Of a stretch of 64,000 bases of DNA, positions 1 through 11,900 are shown in pieces. Numbering within the stretch: the first letter of the stretch is position 1; each line of letters begins with the position of its first letter. A program made the position numbers and the translations under genes. The notes under the pieces are model-generated. The model had not been told where the DNA came from. It made no database searches and saw only the letters and a program-made list of their open reading frames with translations. The DNA comes from Branchiostoma floridae (lineage: Eukaryota; Chordata; Leptocardii; Amphioxiformes; Branchiostomatidae), in NCBI RefSeq assembly GCF_000003815.2, contig NC_049983.1, positions 24,698,432 through 24,762,431 of the forward strand, in the 5' to 3' direction.

Positions 1-423
1 ATTTCGTAAGTCTGACCGCTTTTGTTGAAACTTTTTAACTGATCAATATAACCATTAACTGTAGTGGTCTCTTACTCAACTTAAGACTTTTAGCTGACCA
101 AGATCACCGTTATCTAGCGCATTTCCTAAATCAAATTATTGCAAGAGGACAATAGAACCATCAACAGCCGCAGAAACTGATGGCCCGTATAACCTAGATG
201 TCTCCAACTGATTTTCCACACGGAGTCTACACTGTCTGTTGGTATCTGTAATGGTTGTAGATTGTAGAATTAGAAGATCAATTTTTTTGTGAAACCTTTA
301 GAAAATTCTTGTGTCCGTACTCGTCATAAAAATCCATAGGAAAGGTAATTTATGGCCATCTAGACTGCAGTTGATAAGTTGCCAAGTACAATGGACTCCA
401 ACTACTAAAGTGTGTATAGTTAC

Positions 424-592
424 TAATCTCCAGATAGATTTACCAGTGGTATAAGGAGTTTAGTTCGACAAGGATTTATCTGAGACACTAGAGGTCTGCG
501 GTCACTCAAACAGAGAGGAGCATTTCTATGGCTCAGAACACTGCTTGGCTAGCTAGAATCCTTATACCACTGGTAGATCTACCAGGAGATAA
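424..592. mobile_element. Foldback MITE, about 170 bp
   Basis: The ends are inverted copies of each other over about 30 bp: the left end reads ATCTCCAGATAGATTTACCA and goes on through GTGGTATAAGGAG, and the right end is its near-complement ending ACCAGGAGAT. The interior has no ORF. The terminal motif resembles the element at 22734-22868, so both probably belong to one non-autonomous DNA transposon family. The superfamily is not determined. Confidence 0.6.
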
Positions 593-1654
593 TGTACTTA
601 CAGTTTTGGGCGTTGATGGTGGTCCCACATTTCATAGTGCATCAGCATTTTTTTCCCTGACACAATCTTAACAGGGGAACTTAGTCTACTCCTTTTTCGA
701 CCGTCTTTTCCCCTACTCCATTAGTATTTCCCCCGAGGACAGTCCAGACTACCAATTTTCCAGTTCTTCGGGCCTGAAATGCAGTCACGCATCGTTGAAC
801 TTGGATCTGCTTCACGGCAATAGTCTCAGCCTTGATTACAGCAGTAAAGTATTATCACCGCAAACCCGGCGCGTAGCCGTTGGAGTTTTTATCTCACCAT
901 CCGCTCATGGTCAATACACGCCCGTTAAGCCTCCTACCATCTGTCCGGAGATTGGTCCCCCGGGGGCTGGGATATCCAGACGTTTCCTATCAGGAACCCA
1001 ACAGTCATGTCCAAGTTTGCCTCATCTGTGTTTTATGGACGGTTTGACCATGAGCGTTTCGATCACCGCTGCAGTCTGGCCACAGAGGTCCTATAAAACG
1101 CTGCGGTTTTAATGGAAAGGAAATTCCCGATTTTCCGGGCTCCCTAGTTTTATGACACCATTGTTTGTTCTATCGGAGTTAAAGATGATTGCTATCTTGG
1201 GCAGAGGGTAATTTGGTTAAAATCCATGAAACAGCCGCTTAGATCGATTAAAGAAACCGATGGGAATCAATTTGAATTGTTTCCCTCAGCTGGAACTCAA
1301 TGTAACTGTAAAGCAGGAAACCATCAATGGAAGATTAGCAGAAAATGCGTTACACACCAGTATTCATGAGCGGAAGGCGGCTTTGTGTGAAGGTGACGTT
1401 CAAATCGATCTGCAGATTGATCTGCGTACTTTATAACCACGACAGACGACTTCCCGGCCCTGTCGTCATCCCTCAGTGCAGATCCGCCAAGCCATACGAT
1501 TTACGGTCCGGAAAGATCGAAGGGTAATCTATTTTTGAACAAGCTATTTTCGAGACGGCACGTGCAATTAACCCTGTCGGCGTCCCCTGCCGGGTGGGGG
1601 ATATCTGTGATCGGCAGGCAGTCAGCCGATACAGTCGCTACTAGGACTGGCTAC

Positions 1655-1782
1655 TCTCCAAGCAGAGGTTGAGTCTCGTAGATATACTAGTAGTCGGAAA
1701 AATTAAATGTAAGAGGAGCGCCGGTGTAATTTTTCCGACTACTAGTATATCTACGTGACTCAACCCCTGCTAGGAGAGTAAG
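1655..1782. repeat. Long hairpin with perfect 28-nt inner arms
   Basis: Positions 1678-1705 and 1727-1754 are exact reverse complements, separated by only 21 nt. The pairing continues imperfectly outward through GGTTGAGTC/GACTCAACC and an outer CTACTCTCC/GGAGAGTA block. This is typical of a small foldback transposon, though a transcribed hairpin precursor cannot be excluded. Confidence 0.7.
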
Positions 1783-1796
1783 GACTGGTGTCTGTT

Positions 1797-2132
1797 AATC
1801 TTCAAGCAGATCCTACAGGGGAATAAGATAGTATCAAAGCTAGCCAAGGAGTGTAGCCAGCCAAGGGGTGTACATTTGCCTACGTGGCAAATGTTTAATC
1901 TCCAAGCAGATCCTACGGTAGCATAAGCCGGCAGAGGAGTGAAGCCGGACTAGGAGTGCGTTTCTCTACCGGTCCGGTCGCATATACACTCATAAGGCTT
2001 CACACCTCTGCCAGCTTTTGATACCAGTACAGTACTGTCTTATAATATGCTACGGTAGGGGATTAGCGAATGTACATCCCTTGGCAAGTTTTGATACTAT
2101 CTTATGCCACTTTAGGATCTGCTTTGAGCTTA
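1797..2132. mobile_element. Nested foldback MITE region
   Basis: TTAATCTTCAAGCAGATCCT near 1797 and TTTAATCTCCAAGCAGATCC near 1889 face an inverted partner, AGGATCTGCTTTGAG, near 2113-2127. The string GATAGTATCAAA appears at 1827 and inverted at about 2090. The arrangement suggests two related elements, one inside or next to the other. The terminal motif is shared with 22734-22868. Confidence 0.5.
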
Positions 2133-3400
2133 ACTGTCGCCAGTCCTCGCGCCGCAGACAACCGGAAACTTCTGGATGGTAACGGCGTCTCCAGTGATCC
2201 GTACAATACCGGGCGCCAGGTGGCGATATCGTTAACCTGACGACCATGTGGTGATGGCCATGGTAGACTAAAAAAAGCTGTTTGCTGTCTACATGAGGGT
2301 GTAAATTTTTTTCCAGGAAGACGCAGTCTATTAAGAGATGACTTACTGAGACTTTTATTATGCAGATAATTGAGCACACCCCCACCCCCTCCGCCCGGAT
2401 ATGGTTAAAATGTCTGTGATGAAATAATTCTGGATTTCCATCGTGCAGACACTTAAAAATCGTGTTAAGTTGCTTCAAAAAGGTTAAACATAGGTGTCAT
2501 GTAAATAAATGAAATGAATGAAACACATGTATTATATTGTGAGATGACTGTACAAAATGCGTGTGTATAAAAACAACAAATAATCAAGTGTTAATTCACC
2601 CATTAAAGCGAACTTGCATCAGCGCCTTACGTGTACGTTTTACCGGCCGTCGAACTCGAGTTATCAAGTTTTTTTTATCTGAAGGAAGTTTATCAGGATT
2701 GTAGAATTAAGTGAGCGGAACGTCTTCTCCAGTTGCAGTAAGCACGGTGATATTTCATGAGCCGTGTAGAGATGAAAACAAGTGATTGTAATTGCACTGC
2801 AGAAGGAAGGATCTCGCTTTGGATGAAGGAGGCGGCATCTCCTCAGGCAAACTTCCATCTAAGAGATCCCAGAGGATCTTCCTGAACAATAGAGATAGCT
2901 ACGGAGGGATGAAGGGAAGCAATGTTCCGGGCGGCTTAGGCAAAGCTTATTTTTCACTGCAATTACTGTTTGGAAATACCCAAAACAAATAGACAACAGG
3001 GATTTTTTGGTACAATTTTGTCATGCGATAATTTGATCAATGCGTCAATATTTTGGTAAAATTTTATGGTCCTATTAATAGACTTTGAGCATAAACTAAG
3101 ATGCAACGGTCTTACCAGAGGCATTTTACTCTTGTGTGTCTTTTCTTGGATGTTCATTAAGAACTTGTCACCTGAATTACTGTAGGCTTCTGTTCCCAAG
3201 TTCACCCTCATTCTAAACTTCATTTGTCCATACGATTTCATGGTGTCATTCTACTTTATATCCAGCCCTTTCTGGCATTAAATATCAATTGTAACCAGTA
3301 ACCTCTGAGAAACACATACGTCAGTTCATTGGACCTATGACCGGGGACATTGATTGGTTGCTTCGGCCGTGTCTAATGAACGTGTCGGATCTACATGTCT

Positions 3401-3866
3401 AAGTCTAATCATTGTAGTTTACATCTAATCATTGTAGTTTATATCTAATCATTGTAGTTTATATCTAATCATTGTAGTTTACATCTAGTCATCGTAGTTC
3501 ACATCCAATCATTGTAGTTTACATCTAATCATTGTAGTTTATATCTAACCATTGTAGTTTACATCTGATCATTGTAGTTTATATCTAACCATTGTAGTTT
3601 ACATCTGATCATTGTAGTTTATATCTAATCATTGCAGTTTACATCTGATCATTGTAGTTTATATCTAATCATTGTAGTTTATATCTAACCATTGTAGTTT
3701 ACATCTAATCATTGTAGTTTATATCTAACCATTGTAGTTTACATCTGATCATTGTAGTTTATATCTAACCATTGTAGTTTACATCTTATCTTTGTAGTTT
3801 ATATCTAATCATTGTAGTTTACATCTGATCATTGTAGTTTATATATAATCATTATAGTTTACATCT
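3401..3866. repeat. 20-bp minisatellite, about 23 copies
   Basis: A unit close to ACATCTAATCATTGTAGTTT repeats head to tail without register slips from 3401 to 3860, with a partial unit to 3866. Variation is confined mainly to the second base (C/T) and to TAATC/TGATC/TAACC. Alternating ACATC and ATATC units suggest a 40-bp higher-order repeat in part of the array. Confidence 0.95.
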
Positions 3867-6800
3867 ATTTGTGTCATCTAAATGTCATTACACCATATGT
3901 ACTCATTATAGCAGGCTTTTTCTATGTTCCGTTTAATCTTGGGAATCTGTTCGTTCAATGATGGCATGCACATATGATTTAGCTTAATTGTGAAATAAGT
4001 ATCAAAGCATTATCAATCTTATGTCATTAATGCCGATATTTGACTGTTAACATACAGTTGCGAAATTATGGATGTTTATCAACAAATTGAAAAGTGTTTG
4101 CAGAAATCGCCGAAATCTCATGAAAATCCTTGACGAACAGAGCCAGTTAAGATTTTCGATTTGTACGCAATTGATCGAAATCCTATCAGATTCTTGATGA
4201 TCAAGCATCTTGCTGACTTCATTTCCATATCTCAGTAATCGCATTGACTTCATTAACTGTTTGGCTCAGGTAATACTTAGTTAATATTTCCCATACTGGG
4301 CCTCTCATTCCTTTGATTGATAGCGCAATCTATCAGAGCAATCCGCACCACCAGAGGTAGACCTCATCGTAAATTCTGGGCAAACTTTCCCTTAAATGTT
4401 AATGTGTTACCCCGGTAAGGGTAAATAACCCGTTCCATGGTACAATGTAATGAGAACTGTGGTCTCAGAGCAATTCCGGCTCCGGCCTCTAGGAACGACT
4501 AACAGATACAAAGTGGATATTTGAGCCTCTGGTGTGTGATTTCGCCCAATACGTAGTCATGTGCGTTTCTTTGACAAAATGCCAAGCTATTAAGATCAAT
4601 TATTTAATGTAACTCACCTCGCGCCAATGTAGATTCATTTCTCAAGACACACTGATGCTCAACATCAAAAGCTGCTGCTTAAATGAACTCCCTCTAGAAC
4701 GAGATCAAATTGGAGACCGTTTGTATATCGTGACCTAATCAAATACCTAGGGTGTCCTTAATCTCCGAACGAGTACTGAACCCATTTAAACCCTTCACCC
4801 CTCTCTCATGTGCCAAGTTTCAGTTTCCTCAGGGCACGTGTATTCTTCAAGGCGTTAGTGTGACATTTCTGCTGATCCTGCCAATACGTTTCATACCATT
4901 GTTATACATAAATAATATCTGCTGGATTGGGACTTATAATTTTACAGAGGCAACGTTTTAATGCTTCGCAAGGGCGCCGTTTGGACCGGTAGGATTAATG
5001 GTACATGATTGCGTAAGCAAGGCCACGGCTTCGAGGAACAGAAACAGCTTGTGTAGATGGGATCAAGTCTGGACTATCATTGAAAGTCTTCATTACGTAT
5101 ACTCGTCAGTTAGTTTTGCTTCAATTTCATTTACGCCCGATTTTACTAGGGTGGAGACCTCACAGCGACAGTCCTGCTACCAAGCGATTTGAACTTCACA
5201 GTTAAAAATGAACCTTTTGTATGTCTTTCTTTTCAGTCATACGTTTACATATAGCACTTTGTTCCAATTATGATCGTATTTTACCAGAAATATTGTACAG
5301 AGGGAATTGTTATCACCAAGCACGCTAGGGCCACATTACTGGATATTTTCAATGAATATTTGCAGATAGATGTGCAAAGATTAGTTGTTCTGTCATACAT
5401 AATATAACTACCCAGCTGCTGTGGCGCCGCGTGTCTATGAAGCTGGTGTGTTACACCAAAGGGTGATTATATATACCGACTAGTATAGATACAAACACAG
5501 ATAGTCAAATCATATTACGGTCGCAGCAAGGTCTGTAATGAGGGCCTTACCAGTTGACCCGTCTGACTCGGCCATCTTCGCACCTAATTGAAACAGTAAT
5601 GTGGGTGCTGTAAAGTGGCATCTCAGATTGGATCGATGTTCATCAGTCAATCGATGTGCCAACCCAAACCTTCATCTTCATCATCTATTGCGGTGCAGCA
5701 GCAGGAGAATGATGAGACTCGCGGAAGAATATTGATAAGCGAAACATAGAAGAAAACTAACGCATGCATTCATAGTTTCATACAATGCATTGCCACATCT
5801 GAAGCAACATCATCTCCCGCTTATGCCACTCAGATGCCTTCATGTACAGCATATTCTGGATACCTTGCATCAATCATAAATCCCATGTATAAAACCTCGG
5901 CTAATACCAATCAACTTTTTACTGTATGTACATATATTGTATTTGTATTGTTGTATTGTGTGTTTTATATTGATTGTTCATGTGACATGGGCTAAGTGTC
6001 TCCAATAAAGTTGAAAAATGAGTTCCGAGTGCAACATGCGTCACCACTAAGGATATTTACCTTGAAGACTTCTTGCACTACATTGCCAACGAACTGGATT
6101 TTTTGTGTCAACTGTGTTCATTGTTTACTCCCATTTTTATTGAATATGGAAGAAAAAACAAACGTAACCTATTAATACTTATTTATCGCATTTGTTACTG
6201 AATGAATTAATGAGACAACTAATATGAATAATATACATAATAAATTAAATATACATCAAAGAAATGAAACAATTAAATTTCTATCAATTGAAAATAAACA
6301 CAATGAAATACTATGCATAATATACTAGATAAAAGTTTCGTATACACAAATACCTGAGTAACTTTTGCATGGAGCATCTCATCATTTGGATTTCTAACAT
6401 ACATCCACGCGCCATATGGATGGGTGTGTATGTATGGTGTACGTAGGCGGCACCAGGATAGCTCTTGGGATACCCTTCTGAACCCGTCACTATGTTTCAG
6501 CGTTTGTGGTGTATCAACGCTACGTTACCTAGGTTACCGTGTGCGTCATGCCAAGAGTGGGACAAGCTATTGTCAGAAAACCAATTGCAATGGACCCACA
6601 TTCCGGACATGGGTGACAAAATGGTGATATGATAACATCCGTAAGATGTAAGTAGTTCCCGGAATACGGTCAGTTTCGACTCAAGGCCACGTCTGTGACG
6701 TCGGAAAACTAACGATAACAGAACATTCACATTGCACGTACATTTCTTTATTTTCTTTCGCGAATAGAATAGCGATGAAGTGTAAATAAAAAGTGCAGGT

Positions 6801-6900
6801 AAATCACGAAATGTCTTCTTAGTACAGGCGCCCTGTGCTGTACAAATGATTTGACATGCAAATTGACTAAAAGCTGTATTTGATGATTGAACTTTACCTG

Positions 6901-7020
6901 AATCATTCACTCACTGGCTGACTCTTTGACTCACTCAATCACTCAATTCCTTACTCTCCCTCGCACGCTCACTCATCCACTCTACAGATCTCTCATTCAG
7001 AAACTCACTCACTCATTTAG
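6901..7020. repeat. Degenerate CACTC-type simple repeat
   Basis: The stretch is a decayed microsatellite of ACTC/TCAC words interrupted by substitutions. No gene is visible in it. Confidence 0.7.
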
Positions 7021-7242
7021 CTACTCCTTAGCCTCTTCTGGACATAGTGGTCCTTGAGGCGTCAGAAAGAATGGTCTCTGTCTGACCCTGTCTTAAGCAA
7101 TAGCCGGGGCTATGTCCAGACATAGGTCTCGTTCCATATTGTACTCCTCAATGTCTCACATGTATGGTATCTGCGTGATCTAGTCCTTTTCATCATTAGT
7201 GCGATGTATCACGCTATTTGGTACTCCTAGTCTTTGATACTG

Positions 7243-7285
7243 TACATGCAATTAGCCTTCGGGCATGCCTTTGCAAATAAGACAC
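7243..7285. repeat. Dispersed repeat, GCAATTAGCCTTCGGGCATG family
   Basis: The sequence TGCAATTAGCCTTCGGGCAT followed by TTTGCAAATAAG recurs near 39094-39135 in the same orientation and near 22275-22310 and 24800-24845 inverted, with only a few differences. Four copies in 64 kb mark a dispersed repeat, probably a SINE end. The copy here is short. Confidence 0.6.
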
Positions 7286-8963
7286 ATAATATAAAACCAC
7301 CGGTGACCACAACACTCACCAGAGGCTGTGCTCTGGTCCTGATCCTCGACTTACTTCCTGATCTTCATCAGCCATTTGTGGAACACGCCGACTCAGGAGA
7401 ACCTTGTGGAACTTTAAACATCGTCCATCACACGCCCACACGTGCACGTCCTGCTTGTAAGTAGGGTCTGCCGGCTAATCTATCATTACTATGGGAACAT
7501 GACCTCCGTGTCCCAATCGTCTGGTCTTGTGACCTCAGGACTGAGGCTGTGCGCGAGTCTCTTTTTCACGTCTATGCCATAATTGTAGCTTAAAGCTACT
7601 TGTTCCATTGTTGTATTTGCCAATAAGGAAATGTTTTCCGTTATTCCGTAGGGTGATACATACAGGACCTTAACTCTTTAGTTATATGTAGGTAAATAGC
7701 ATATAACTAAAAAAAAATTGTGGATAAACTTTTGTGATTTTTGGTAGATTTGTAGCAGTTGCGGAAAGGAAGGGCAATAAAAAAACTAGCGTTTTTCTAG
7801 GGTACTGTAGCTGGATTTGAATTTTTGAATATTTAGATATTGAAATGAGAACACATGTAGCAGAACATTTCACAACATTTCGTAGGTGTGAACTCCCTGC
7901 TTAGTGGGCTTTGATTTATTCAATATGCTCGCCGAATATGGTCACTACAAGATGATAAATGTAGAAATTATGTGAATTTAGTGCGAATTGCCAACAAAAT
8001 AAGATATAGTGTAAATATGGTTAGAAATATGTAAATCCCAAAAGATAATTTCTTTGTAAATGTAAATCTAAATGTAAATCTTCCAATATGTGAAAGCAAA
8101 AACATCAATCTATAACATTTATTTCTGATATTAAACAACCCAATGACTTGACCAAAATGTACCAGGGCCACAGCCCTACATCTTTAGTACAAAAGTGTCA
8201 GTGTAGAATTCACACATATCAAGGTTCACAGTTTTCTCTGCTAAGCACTTAGCATTTGGAAAAGATCATGGAAGTAAAGCACACAGATCAAGACATAGCA
8301 GTGATTTATTTTGGTATGTTAGATGCGATTCCTACTATGTATATGTCATATTCCGATACAATAGAAGCCAGCCGGAAATTGAGTAATAAACGCACATATA
8401 ATTTATCTATAGGCACATGAAGGTTATGATGGCTCTTTGCCATTATTCTAAGAACCGCAAGGTGTCGTGGTGTGTTTCAGTACCAGTCTCTGGACACACT
8501 CGAATGTCAAGGCCACCTCAAATACCAAAGCATATCTTCTTCCGGTGCCATTGTAAAACAAAGTGAGTGGTGAAGCATGCGGGTCCTTCAAGCAGCAACA
8601 ACTAGTCATCGTATGTATAAGATGAAATGGACAAAGGATATGCAGTTTTTATAACCTGTTCTAAAAACATGTTTTATACACCGTCCGGCGTTAAGTACTG
8701 CACGTAAGTATTTCGAAAATTATATGTCTGTCACGTACATGACCTTAATTTTACAGGCATGTAGGTCAACTGATAATTGTTAGTATCTAAAACTACGTAC
8801 TTACAAACGGTCTGCATGTATATACTTTTCATCACATTAGGTTGTTATTATTCTAATTTGTTTCATTTTACTGAAGTGGCAACCATGCAGCAAAGTTATG
8901 ATATTAACACATAACAAAATAGTTTCTCTTGAAGAAAGTCATTTTCCATATAATCCCATTTCT

Positions 8964-8969
8964 TTTATT
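8964..8969 (-). terminator. Possible polyadenylation signal of the receptor gene
   Basis: AATAAA on the minus strand lies 17 nt past the TAA stop of the receptor gene. It is the closest canonical hexamer, but it would leave an unusually short 3' UTR. Further AATAAA hexamers lie near 8306 and 8113, so the real site is uncertain. Confidence 0.35.
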
Positions 8970-8986
8970 TGAAAATAGAGCTATAG

Positions 8987-11900
8987 TTATCGCAGATATA
9001 GATTCCAGTAGGCGATATTGAGTATGAGGAATGCCACAGGGAAGATGAACCTGGCGTATCTGTCTATGGGCGCCGTGTGGCCGTACAGGACCTTCCTGGA
9101 GAACGTGTCTCTCACGGCGTCGGTCGGCTTCTTCGGCTTCCGTCGCTGGCTCAGTCTCGCCAGACTCCGCCGGAATATCGTCTTCCCGGATCTCGGTCTC
9201 GCCCCGTTAGTCGGTGAGATGGTCCCGTTCGTCTTGACCTCCTCCGTTTCCTGAAGACGATAAAAAAAAAAGTTACGGGTCTTGGTGGCAAATGTGCAGA
9301 TGTTGACACACTGGGAGCTCCAAATTCGTAGGTTTTTTGTCCCCTTTAGACAGATTAGCCGTGAAGCTCGAGGGGGGGGGGCGTCACTCCAACGACATGG
9401 GGGAAGGGGCATGGCGAGTATCGAACTCAGGATCGCTGAGTCTGATTCCGGTTCCAACGCCCGGCCGTTGCGCCACACAGACACCCAACCGGTGAAAAGC
9501 GCTATCAATAGCCATAGTACATCGTCTGCGTCTGATTGTCTAAAGTGATTTTTGTTACAGACAAGGACAATGTGGCAATGCACTCAAGTTGATAACTTAG
9601 ATTAACAGTGGCACATACTCAGTACAGACAGAAGCTAAAGGTACATGTAGTATAATAAGTATTTCCTTTCACCTCCCCGACCTAAGTCAGATACCCATTT
9701 TAACACCAGGTTGAAGCGAGGAAGGTCGTGTAAAGTGCCTTTCCCAGGGGCACAGCGTCGGGGGCACGGCGGATATCAAACTCTAATTTGATTTGATACA
9801 CTCCATCGAATCTGCAAAGGTTGCAGGGATATCAAGCATTGGATCACAAGTACAACTGTAGCACAAATCGAAGTACCTATCAGAGTAGACATAACAGCGG
9901 CCATTTATGTCCCAGATTGCTTCTTGCACGATGCACGGCGTAGAAAAAAATGTTAAACTTTGCCTTTTAGTTGGCTAAACTGATATAACATTTATCTTTC
10001 ATAAAGGTCAACGGCCATTTTAAAGTGGTGCAAATGTCATTTTTCTGAGAAAAGCCCATCTATTCTTTATAACCTTTAAAACTTTCTGACCCGTTGCAAC
10101 TATATGGATCACGACGATGCCGCGTGAGACATAAAAATCGTGACCATGCAGCCACCAAAGCGAGTAGCACTTACTTGTTGATCTCCCAGCAGTTCTGATG
10201 GCTTCCCGTCCATTTCTGGCGGGTTCTTTGACCTCAGTTCCCAGTAGTAACAGTTGTACGTCACGGCGGCACATTCCAGGAAAGCGGCGAACACGAACAT
10301 GAAACACCATATAAGGTAAACGTCGATGGCCTTGCTGTAGGACACTTTGGGCAGGAAGGACGTGGTCGGGTCGTTCATGATGATGTTGGTCATGGACAGG
10401 ACAGTCGTGATGCCTGGGAATCAATTATATTTTCCTTTTCATTTTTTATCGGAAATGCAATGGACAAAGACATACATGTAGGCATTGTGGCGCTGCGCTC
10501 ACGTACCATTACTTATATATCACACAGCGCCATAAAAACAGCTACCGTAAGATTAGACATGGGCAAACGTAACGTATTTCTGACACTAATGACATCAAAG
10601 GGCAACATTTGTCTGATTATATCCAATGATGATAGGTATATGTTGTCATATCATTGTCATGTCATGTCATATGATAGGTATATCATTGTCATTTGTACTA
10701 GATGTAAACTCTTCTGATTCGTGACGTTTTTTTTCTCTCTGTAAGACCAGAACTCGACTTATTACTTTGAAGACGTCACAATGACGAATTTAGACGATTT
10801 GGAACCTGGTACCACAAAATTAAAACCCTTTACACCGATTGGTCAATACCTAAAACTCAATTTAGAGCGCCCTGCTCTACGAGGGCACAAAAAAGGTGCT
10901 CGAATGAATGGTCCGATCTCTGCCATTCTTGAGAAAGACGATTAAAGTCGAAACCCTTCGAATACCGTCTCTGAGATGTCATTATCCCAAAGCTCCGAAT
11001 AAACTTCAAGCTTTCGAAACTGGTGTGTTACGCCGAACGGCGGTTATACCGGTTATATAGATACAGAAAGCTAACTACGAACCTAGTGTTACCCTCGCAG
11101 CGACGGAGCGGTGATCCACCCAGAAGGAGACCCACGACAGAATCACGATCAGGATGGGCGGGATGAACGTGTGGATCATGAAGTACGCCACCTTGCGATG
11201 TAGCTCGAAACTGAAGTACAGGTACGAGTACTCATCTGCGAAGGAAGTATACATATTGTTTGTGTGTTTTGTTTTGTTTGTTTTGTTATCTTTTTTTCAG
11301 CATTTGCTTCAGTGTTTCATTATTTCCCTCTGAGTATACTGTACCTTTGCGGATGCTACACAAGTGTAGAGAAATATTTTATATGGTGACTCAAAAACTC
11401 TGTATATAAAGATGTATAAAGATATATAGACATACATGTAGATATAAAGATATATATAGATGAATAGATTTTATTGTCAAATGGGCTGCAGTTACAATAG
11501 ATGTTTCTATATATAAGACAAATTGATAGTCAGTTTCCTTTAGACTTTATATAGAATATGGAGTATCTGACCGGATGTTTCCACGATGGTCCTGTTCTGT
11601 ATGGAGAAGTACGGTAAGTAGCTGTTGCTGAAGCCCTCCACAGAGCTGAGTCCGTCCCGCCAGTAGTACACCAGGTCCTGGGCGGAGTAGCCGTCTGGGG
11701 AGACGTCATATGCATGACAGATCAGAAACGTTCCTATACCGGAGGTTACTACTTTACATAATGGTATAAACTTCAATGGTAAATGTCTTTGTCTTGTTTG
11801 CGAATTGGACTCCACCCACTTATATGCGCTTTGTGATTTTAAAAGAAAGCTTGCTGTCTGTTCGTGAGTGAATTCGGGAAAGTTGGATAGGTCGTGGTGA

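Larger units (their letters stand above)
1..8986. other. Non-coding flank downstream of the receptor gene
   Basis: No open reading frame here looks like a conserved protein; the longest (about 100-140 codons) have no recognisable motif. What can be seen is repeat-derived: a foldback element at 424-592, a strong hairpin near 1655-1782, a nested foldback region at 1797-2132, a 20-bp satellite at 3401-3866, degenerate ACTC-rich sequence at 6901-7020, and a dispersed repeat near 7243. A short motif beginning CTGGTGTGTTACACC at about 5441 recurs in diverged form near 11022. The part nearest 8986 should hold the 3' UTR of the receptor gene. Confidence 0.6.

Noticed and set aside
795-1112. 105-codon plus-strand ORF
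   Set aside because: No recognisable motif, splice context or conservation can be seen; ORFs of this length are expected by chance.
3401-3866. CRISPR-like array
   Set aside because: The units are contiguous 20-bp repeats without unique spacers, in a eukaryotic genome; this is a minisatellite.
9384-9490. Functional tRNA gene on the minus strand
   Set aside because: A and B box words are present but the stems do not pair as a cloverleaf; similar heads elsewhere in the window are joined to a common SINE body.
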